Assembly (NCBI GenBank): GCA_030452275.1 | Contig: JAKDMR010000041.1 | Span: 1 to 11,106 of the forward strand | From: Candidatus Nitrosocosmicus sp. | Lineage (GTDB): Archaea > Thermoproteota > Nitrososphaeria > Nitrososphaerales > Nitrososphaeraceae | Length of the DNA stretch: 11,106 bases | Reading direction: 5' to 3' | Shown here: piece after piece, positions 7,116-11,106 of the stretch | Numbering within the stretch: position 1 is the stretch's first letter | How the letters are laid out: each line of letters starts with the position of its first letter | Program-made: the position numbers and the translations under genes | Notes under the pieces: generated by a model | Seen by the model: the letters and a program-made list of their open reading frames with translations, nothing else | Databases searched by the model: none | What the model was told of the DNA's origin: nothing

Positions 7116-8852
7116 TCACAACGAAAAGTTTGATTTCAGTTCCTTTTTTGTAACGTTATCTACCCATAGGAACTTTCTTTGAAGCGTGCTTGTATACATT
7201 TTGTTCCAATCCAATCCGACAACATTCATCCAAGAGCGAAACACTCTGGGGTCTATATAATTTCGTAAAGAAGTTCCTAAATTATATTCTCTTGTTTCTT
7301 TCTGTAGCTTTACTTGGAAATCTAGCTTTTGTACTCTTTCAACCAATCTATCTTTCTGATTTTCAGTTTTCCATTTCTTGTCCCTCAAGTCTGCCTTTAG
7401 GCTGTTAATAATCTCCATTTTCTTTTTCATAGAATCTTCATATTTTGCAATTGCTGCAATACTTGCAGGATTTTTTGGATCGACTCCCTTCTTATGGTTG
7501 CATGTTATTGCAGCTTGCAAGTTCGCATACTTCGCAACATACAACTTTTCAAATTCCGTAGATTCAGGTTTTACTACGATTGGAGGGTTTCTAAGTGATT
7601 TCTTCACAATGTTTGTAGCAATAAAAGTTCTAAAAACTTTTGCAGTTAGCCCGGGTACATTTTTTGGATCTATGTTCCTCAAAAATGTATTTACTTTCAT
7701 TGAGTTTATGTTATCAAAAATAGGATCTGTTTCTTTCTTATTTTTCGTAAAGAGACTCAAATTGCTAAATAATTGTAATTTGTCATCGGAATCAATCAAG
7801 ATAGATTTTTGCCAAGGGACACTATCCTTTCCGAGGAAACTAAACTCCAATACTTTATTTTTCTCGTCGACTTGTTTGAATTTTAAGTGTTCCTTTCTGA
7901 GTGTTGTTGCACCAACTGTGTCTGCTTCATCAGGATCCTTCTCATCGCCAACCCTCATTGCAATTTTTATGATTAGGTAACATACTGTGGCAATTTTTCT
8001 CTGGTCACGATCTTTTGACACCATTTTCTTCACAATCTCCCGTTCTATCTTTTCCATATATTTTTCGAGGTTTTGAGCTTTGTCGTATTTGGCTTTGTCA
8101 TAATTCTGACGGATTAAAGAAGAATCATGTAACCAAACATATTTTCTTTTTCCAGTCAGCGTCTCTATCCACGATGCTAACCAAGTAGAGCTGTGATCAT
8201 GAATTATTTTTTGCCATGGCCCTTCAGGAACAGCTGACTCTTCTCCAAGATTTAGTATGACATCTCCAGCTTTGACACGAGGTTTCCACCTACCTCTTAA
8301 TGGGTGTTGTCCCCGGCCCATAAACAAGCCTGGAGGCTCAACCAACCAATTTGCCACTTCTACCTCGATGTCGTCCACTATTGCCTTCCCGTAATAATTT
8401 CTTAATTTTTCCTTCTCCTTTTTTTTCTCCAAGGTTCTTTTTTTTCTTTCCTCTCGTGACAGATTCTTCCATGCGATTTTGTCTCTTTCCTTCGTAATCT
8501 TTTCCCTATCAACATAAGTCATGAATTCTCTCAGGTCTAATTGCCCAATTTCGTGTAGAGTCTTTTGAATATCTGTTGGTAGCAATTTCTTAAAATCTGT
8601 CAAGAAATTTTGCTGGAAGACAAGATCCTGAACATAATGTGTGTCCTTCTTCTTTGCCCACGCATAGATTAATTCTTCTTGATCCTTATTTAGTGTGTAA
8701 TTCTGCTTATCGATTTTAAATGGTAAGTTCTTGGCATTGTACTCAGGAGGAAAGCATACACCGTTATGATGAAGCGTAACCCATTTTTGGTTGCCATTAT
8801 TTCCCCGATTTTGATCATATTTATCATCAGAAGCAATCGAAATGGAAGACAA
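7116..8852 (-). CDS. topIB: DNA topoisomerase IB, eukaryote-like
   Basis: Type IB topoisomerase: relaxes positive and negative supercoils by a 3'-phosphotyrosyl nick, with no ATP needed. 578 residues. It lacks the long N-terminal domain of human TOP1 and starts near the core. The core begins at KWVTLHHNGVCFPPEY (23-38); the catalytic domain carries Arg300 (MRVGDEKDPDEADTVGATTL), Lys342 (FLGKDSVPW), Arg408 (KVFRTFIAT) and His453 (ITCNHKKG). A charged coiled-coil-like linker spans about 463-520, and the C-terminal domain holds the active-site Tyr532 in LRNYIDPR. The catalytic pentad is complete and in the eukaryotic context. A second Lys/Glu-rich helical stretch lies at about 130-152. The start is TTG; there is no ATG, GTG or TTG further down before the conserved core, so it is the only usable conventional start. 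The gene is known from Thaumarchaeota, which supports the taxonomic call. Confidence 0.97.
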   Translation of the reverse strand: MSSISIASDDKYDQNRGNNGNQKWVTLHHNGVCFPPEYNAKNLPFKIDKQNYTLNKDQEELIYAWAKKKDTHYVQDLVFQQNFLTDFKKLLPTDIQKTLHEIGQLDLREFMTYVDREKITKERDKIAWKNLSREERKKRTLEKKKEKEKLRNYYGKAIVDDIEVEVANWLVEPPGLFMGRGQHPLRGRWKPRVKAGDVILNLGEESAVPEGPWQKIIHDHSSTWLASWIETLTGKRKYVWLHDSSLIRQNYDKAKYDKAQNLEKYMEKIEREIVKKMVSKDRDQRKIATVCYLIIKIAMRVGDEKDPDEADTVGATTLRKEHLKFKQVDEKNKVLEFSFLGKDSVPWQKSILIDSDDKLQLFSNLSLFTKNKKETDPIFDNINSMKVNTFLRNIDPKNVPGLTAKVFRTFIATNIVKKSLRNPPIVVKPESTEFEKLYVAKYANLQAAITCNHKKGVDPKNPASIAAIAKYEDSMKKKMEIINSLKADLRDKKWKTENQKDRLVERVQKLDFQVKLQKETREYNLGTSLRNYIDPRVFRSWMNVVGLDWNKMYTSTLQRKFLWVDNVTKKELKSNFSL

Positions 8853-8877
8853 TTTATATAAAATTATTTTGATTTAG

Positions 8878-8887
8878 AATATAAAAC
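8878..8887 (-). promoter_or_regulatory. Candidate TATA box of topIB
   Basis: Read on the minus strand this is GTTTTATATT, centred about 30 nt upstream of the TTG start at 8852, giving a leader of a few nucleotides. A second, stronger-looking TTTATATAAA (8853-8863) touches the start codon itself and is too close to drive a transcript that includes it. I favour the distal box. Confidence 0.4.
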
Positions 8888-8897
8888 TATTCTCTAA

Positions 8898-8914
8898 GAA
8901 AAAGCCCATTTTTC
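8898..8914 (-). terminator. Terminator-like hairpin after pyrK
   Basis: A perfect 6-bp inverted repeat GAAAAA / TTTTTC encloses a 5-base loop (TGGGC on the minus strand). On the minus strand the 3' arm forms a T5 tract. It lies downstream of pyrDK and just upstream of the topIB promoter candidate, where a terminator separating the two units would be expected. Being A/T-paired, the stem is weak; the T-tract may be the working part. Confidence 0.4.
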
Positions 8915-8928
8915 GGCGGCCATGATGT

Positions 8929-8947
8929 GTATTTAATTACTAAATAC
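8929..8947. repeat. Perfect inverted repeat between topIB and pyrK
   Basis: GTATTTA at 8929-8935 and TAAATAC at 8941-8947 form 7-bp perfect arms around the 5-base spacer ATTAC. The dyad sits about 80-95 nt upstream of the topIB start and downstream of pyrK, between two transcription units. It has the geometry of a dimeric winged-helix or HTH regulator site, but an AT-rich 7-bp dyad can arise by chance and no protein can be named. Confidence 0.3.
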
Positions 8948-8975
8948 CACTTTTGATTGTGAATTTATTCTAGAG

Positions 8976-9038
8976 TTATAACTTCGTATTAAGGGTTGTC
9001 CAAACCTCATCATCAAGCTGCCTTGCCCATATTTTCAT
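8976..9038 (-). CDS. 20-codon micro-ORF directly after pyrK stop
   Basis: An ATG immediately follows the TGA of pyrK, in the same frame, and opens a 20-codon frame (MKIWARQLDDEVWTTLNTKL) that ends with TAA. It has a mixed, protein-like composition with two tryptophans, unlike random AT-rich sequence. It could be a translated micro-ORF by stop-start re-initiation, a former C-terminal extension of PyrK cut off by the TGA, or chance. PyrK is full length without it (276 residues), so chance remains most likely. Confidence 0.15.
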   Translation of the reverse strand: MKIWARQLDDEVWTTLNTKL

Positions 9039-9869
9039 TCAAAATTGGGTAGTTATGCCTGATTTATTCCTGTAACTAATCCCGAACTCGGTTAGTTTTT
9101 GAATTTTTGTCTCATTGAAAACAGTTCCGTCTACACAAACTAGCTTGTCATTTATACAACAACTCGAACAAATTCCAATCCCACATTTCATATATCTTTC
9201 TATGCTTGCCTCGATGTGAACACCATTCGTTTTCGCTAGATCGTATGCTTTTTTCATCATCATTTCTGGTCCACAAGTGTAAATGATATCAGTATCATTA
9301 TGAATCGAGAGAAAATCTCTCAAAATGTCAGTAGGGTATCCCTTTGTGCCAAGGGAACCATCTTCCGTCGTGATAAACAAGTCAATTTTTCCCCCCTCAG
9401 CCCATTCAGATATTATTTGAGTAAAAAATAGTTCAGATCTAGTCTTGGCTCCTATAATGAATGTAAAATTACATTGATGTCTCTTAATGGAATAAAGTAG
9501 CCTTACTAGAGGGACTAGTCCAGTGCCGCCACCCAAAAAAATAATATTCTTATGGGATGTGTCAAATGAAAAAGAATTTCCGTAAGGTCCGCGAATTCCA
9601 ATTTTTTCCCCCTTGCCTTTGTTAAACAATGAGGTAGAGCCGTAGCCCTTCTTTCTTATTGTAATAGCAGCGTGGTTTTTCTTGTCGCTTATCATTACGC
9701 TGAGGGGTAGTTCTTCTTTCCTAGGTATCCAAACCATTAAAAATTGCCCAGGTTTTGACTCACTCCCAAGAATGTCTTTAAAGACAAAGGTCTTGACCGT
9801 GGGAGATTCTATTACGACATCTTCAATTTCTACCATTCTCATCAATTTTTTATCTGTGGACAATTCCAA
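9039..9869 (-). CDS. pyrK: PyrK, electron-transfer subunit of DHODH 1B
   Basis: FAD and [2Fe-2S] protein of the class 1B dihydroorotate dehydrogenase, which passes electrons from PyrD to NAD+. 276 residues. An N-terminal FAD-binding barrel (about 12-100) includes PGQFLMVWIP (40-49) and ELPLSVMIS (53-61), where bacterial PyrK usually has Arg-Pro-x-Ser; the Arg position here is Leu54. The NAD-binding half begins at FLGGGTGLVPL (111-121) and includes TCGPEMMM (198-205). The iron-sulfur ligands are Cys229, Cys234, Cys237 and Cys245 in the YMKCGIGICSSCC region, the order of the PyrK family; Cys238 is an extra. The start is uncertain: TTG 9869 overlaps the end of pyrD by 20 nt and has AAGGAG just upstream, while TTG 9863 or ATG 9842 (residue 10) are alternatives. 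Overlap with pyrD implies coupled translation. Confidence 0.93.
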   Translation of the reverse strand: MELSTDKKLMRMVEIEDVVIESPTVKTFVFKDILGSESKPGQFLMVWIPRKEELPLSVMISDKKNHAAITIRKKGYGSTSLFNKGKGEKIGIRGPYGNSFSFDTSHKNIIFLGGGTGLVPLVRLLYSIKRHQCNFTFIIGAKTRSELFFTQIISEWAEGGKIDLFITTEDGSLGTKGYPTDILRDFLSIHNDTDIIYTCGPEMMMKKAYDLAKTNGVHIEASIERYMKCGIGICSSCCINDKLVCVDGTVFNETKIQKLTEFGISYRNKSGITTQF

Positions 9870-10755
9870 TAATCTCCTTTATATCGCTTATACTACTAAC
9901 CTCTAAGTGGGCGCGCAAATCCCTAAGAATCCTCCCAATCGAGTATATTCCTTTCAACCCTATCAAACTACCTATCTGAACTGCCGAAGCTCCTGCCATC
10001 ATATATTCTACTATATCAGAGTGTCTCATTATGCCACCACAACCAATAATGGGAATTCTTAGACTCTTACTCAATTCATAGACACATCGAACTCCAAGAG
10101 GCATTATAGCGCTTCCAGACAGACCGCCGATCTTATTTTCCAAGACAGGGCATCGAGTTTCAATGTCTATCTTCATTGCTCTTAGAGTATTGATAGCTGT
10201 AATTCCATCTGCTCCTGCACTTTCAGCTACCTTAGCAACTTCTATGATGTCTGACTTACCTAACCCTACCTTGACAAAAAGTGGCTTACCTGTATCCTTC
10301 TTAATTAACTTGATAATATCATAGACCAAATTAAGATCATCACCAATTTCCATTCCCATTTTTTCTACATGAGGACAAGATAGATTTAGTTCAAATCCCA
10401 AAATTTTGAGATTACTAAATTTTCTGACGATGTCGGAGAATTCATCCTTATCAGACCCTACCAAACTTACAAGTAATGGTCCGCTATTTTTGGAAATTTC
10501 CTTTGAGAACGACTCTGCTCCAGGATTTGCTAATCCGACTGCATTGATGTAACTCATAGTACCTACATTGACAATGGTAGGATTTCTGTAACCTTCACGA
10601 GGCAATAGACTGATTGATTTACTTACTATAGCCCCAGCACCGATTTTATACAACCTATTAAAAATACTTTGGGACAGCCCCAAAATACCCGAGGCTACGA
10701 TCACTGGATTTCTTAAATTTAAACCTGCAATATTTATAGGTATATCATAATCCAA
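9850..10755 (-). CDS. pyrD: PyrD, dihydroorotate dehydrogenase catalytic subunit (class 1B)
   Basis: FMN-containing TIM-barrel enzyme that oxidises dihydroorotate to orotate in pyrimidine synthesis, in the cytoplasm. 301 residues, typical of class 1. Motifs: NIAGLNLRNPVIVASG (8-23), the FMN-binding Lys46 in VSKSISLLPREGYRNP, substrate-binding NAVGLANPG (71-79), the catalytic base Cys127 in ELNLSCPHVE (122-131), VKVGLG (161-166), IGGLSGSAI (209-217), IIGCGGIM (236-243) and AGASAVQIGS (254-263). Cys rather than Ser as base marks class 1, and the adjoining pyrK marks subclass 1B, using NAD+ through PyrK. The TTG start matches the family N-terminus (DYDIPINIAGL) and there is no nearby ATG. The 3' end overlaps pyrK by 20 nt. 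A TATA-like box lies about 33 nt upstream of the start. Confidence 0.96.
   Translation of the reverse strand: MDYDIPINIAGLNLRNPVIVASGILGLSQSIFNRLYKIGAGAIVSKSISLLPREGYRNPTIVNVGTMSYINAVGLANPGAESFSKEISKNSGPLLVSLVGSDKDEFSDIVRKFSNLKILGFELNLSCPHVEKMGMEIGDDLNLVYDIIKLIKKDTGKPLFVKVGLGKSDIIEVAKVAESAGADGITAINTLRAMKIDIETRCPVLENKIGGLSGSAIMPLGVRCVYELSKSLRIPIIGCGGIMRHSDIVEYMMAGASAVQIGSLIGLKGIYSIGRILRDLRAHLEVSSISDIKEIIGIVHR
9874..9879 (-). promoter_or_regulatory. Shine-Dalgarno site for pyrK inside pyrD
   Basis: AAGGAG on the minus strand lies 4 nt before TTG 9869 and 10 nt before TTG 9863, within the last codons of pyrD (the Lys-Glu of residues 293-294). It is the clearest ribosome binding site in the window and serves an internal operon gene, in contrast to the apparently leaderless first genes. 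Confidence 0.55.
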
Positions 10756-10784
10756 TTCGATATAAAAAAATCTTGTTTTACATT

Positions 10785-10792
10785 TATTAAAA
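10785..10792 (-). promoter_or_regulatory. Candidate TATA box of pyrDK
   Basis: TTTTAATA on the minus strand is centred about 33 nt upstream of the TTG start of pyrD, which would give a leader of roughly 6 nt. A second AT-rich element (TTTATATC, 10759-10766) lies too close to the start to be the TATA box of a transcript that includes it. Confidence 0.35.
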
Positions 10793-11033
10793 GTCTATCG
10801 GAAATTCCTGATTTTGAATAAGCAATATTGCTATGGCCACAAAAACAAGGGTATCTAATCAAACTATAGAAAACACTTTATTCACGAACCATTCTAGGAT
10901 ACACTTGGAAATAATGGAGCCATTGAAATCCTTTCCACCTTATTCAATACATTTTAATCAGACCTACATTTGATCAATGCGGCAAAATAATGAGTAATAA
11001 TAGGATAAATAATTCATCACTAGTCGAATGAGG

Positions 11034-11046
11034 ATATTATAATATT
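11034..11046 (+). promoter_or_regulatory. Possible TATA box for a gene at the right edge
   Basis: ATATTATAATATT is centred about 27 nt upstream of the TTG at 11067, which opens a frame running off the window. The surrounding DNA is so AT-rich that the match alone is weak. Confidence 0.25.
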
Positions 11047-11066
11047 ATTTTGATATAATAGATATC

Positions 11067-11106
11067 TTGCGTAATGTCCAAACAACCTTTATGAAAAGAT
11101 GTGAGT
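11067..11106 (+). CDS. Possible start of a gene running off the right edge
   Basis: TTG at 11067 (or the in-frame ATG at 11091) opens a frame, MRNVQTTFMKRCE, that is uninterrupted to the end of the window. It is supported only by a TATA-like sequence at leaderless spacing. Thirteen codons are too few to identify a family, and two minus-strand frames are also open at this edge, so a gene ending here on the other strand is equally possible. Confidence 0.2.
   Translation, partial: MRNVQTTFMKRCE

Larger units (their letters stand above)
10756..11066. other. Intergenic region upstream of pyrD
   Basis: About 310 nt with no convincing gene. It holds the pyrD promoter candidate at its left end. One plus-strand frame, ATG 10833 to TGA 10973, encodes 46 residues starting MATKTRVSNQTIENTLFTNH; it lacks both a TATA box at leaderless spacing and a Shine-Dalgarno site. 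Its LFTNHSRIHLEIMEPL stretch loosely resembles the first helix of archaeal winged-helix regulators, but the sequence after it does not continue as such a fold in this or other frames. The right end (11032-11066) is very AT-rich with several TATA-like elements. I see no tRNA, rRNA or known riboswitch. Confidence 0.5.

Noticed and set aside
7378..7980. 200-codon plus-strand frame opposite topIB
   Set aside because: It lies wholly antisense to the conserved topoisomerase IB catalytic region. Its Phe/Ser/Leu-rich composition is what the complement of Lys/Glu-rich coding sequence produces, and it resembles no known family.
10756..11106. tRNA or other structured RNA in the right-hand intergenic region
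   Set aside because: I found no cloverleaf, no GGTTCGAATCC-like T arm and no GC-rich stem on either strand.

Overview
The window looks like a chromosomal segment of an ammonia-oxidising-type archaeon (Thaumarchaeota/Nitrososphaeria). Three things point there. A eukaryote-like DNA topoisomerase IB with all five catalytic residues lies at 7116-8852; in archaea this enzyme is a known hallmark of Thaumarchaeota and their relatives. An archaeal/eukaryotic ribosomal protein S8e lies at 1382-1768. Several genes have TATA-like boxes about 24-27 nt upstream of the start codon, the pattern of archaeal leaderless transcripts. The DNA is AT-rich, which would fit a low-GC soil lineage such as Nitrosocosmicus better than high-GC Nitrososphaera, but the genus is only a guess.

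Layout. Plus strand, 16-1768: scpA, scpB and rps8e, tightly packed (chromosome segregation plus a ribosomal protein). Plus strand, 1834-6608: purQ and purL (13 nt apart), then a T-tract and a separate promoter-like region, then purF and a 105-residue protein I do not recognise with its own TATA-like box. The strand then switches, with convergent ends only 11 nt apart. Minus strand, 6620-8852: topoisomerase IB followed by a Nudix-fold protein whose catalytic glutamates are missing. A 186-nt gap (8853-9038) contains a topoisomerase promoter candidate, a terminator-like hairpin, a separate inverted repeat and a 20-codon micro-ORF. Minus strand, 9039-10755: pyrD and pyrK, overlapping by 20 nt. The last 350 nt have no convincing complete gene; a plus-strand gene may begin at 11067.

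How the genes work together. ScpA and ScpB are the non-SMC subunits of the SMC condensin; smc is not in the window and may lie just upstream. PurF makes phosphoribosylamine, the first committed step of purine synthesis, and PurQ with PurL carries out the FGAM synthase step; the third subunit, PurS, is not here. PyrD and PyrK form a class 1B, NAD-linked dihydroorotate dehydrogenase for pyrimidine synthesis. The window is therefore mostly core housekeeping and nucleotide biosynthesis. I see no mobile element, CRISPR array, rRNA or tRNA, and no clear new multi-gene system. The least explained items are the degenerate Nudix protein, the 105-residue orphan, the intergenic structure at 8853-9038, and the heavy use of TTG starts (purQ, the orphan, topIB, pyrK, pyrD).
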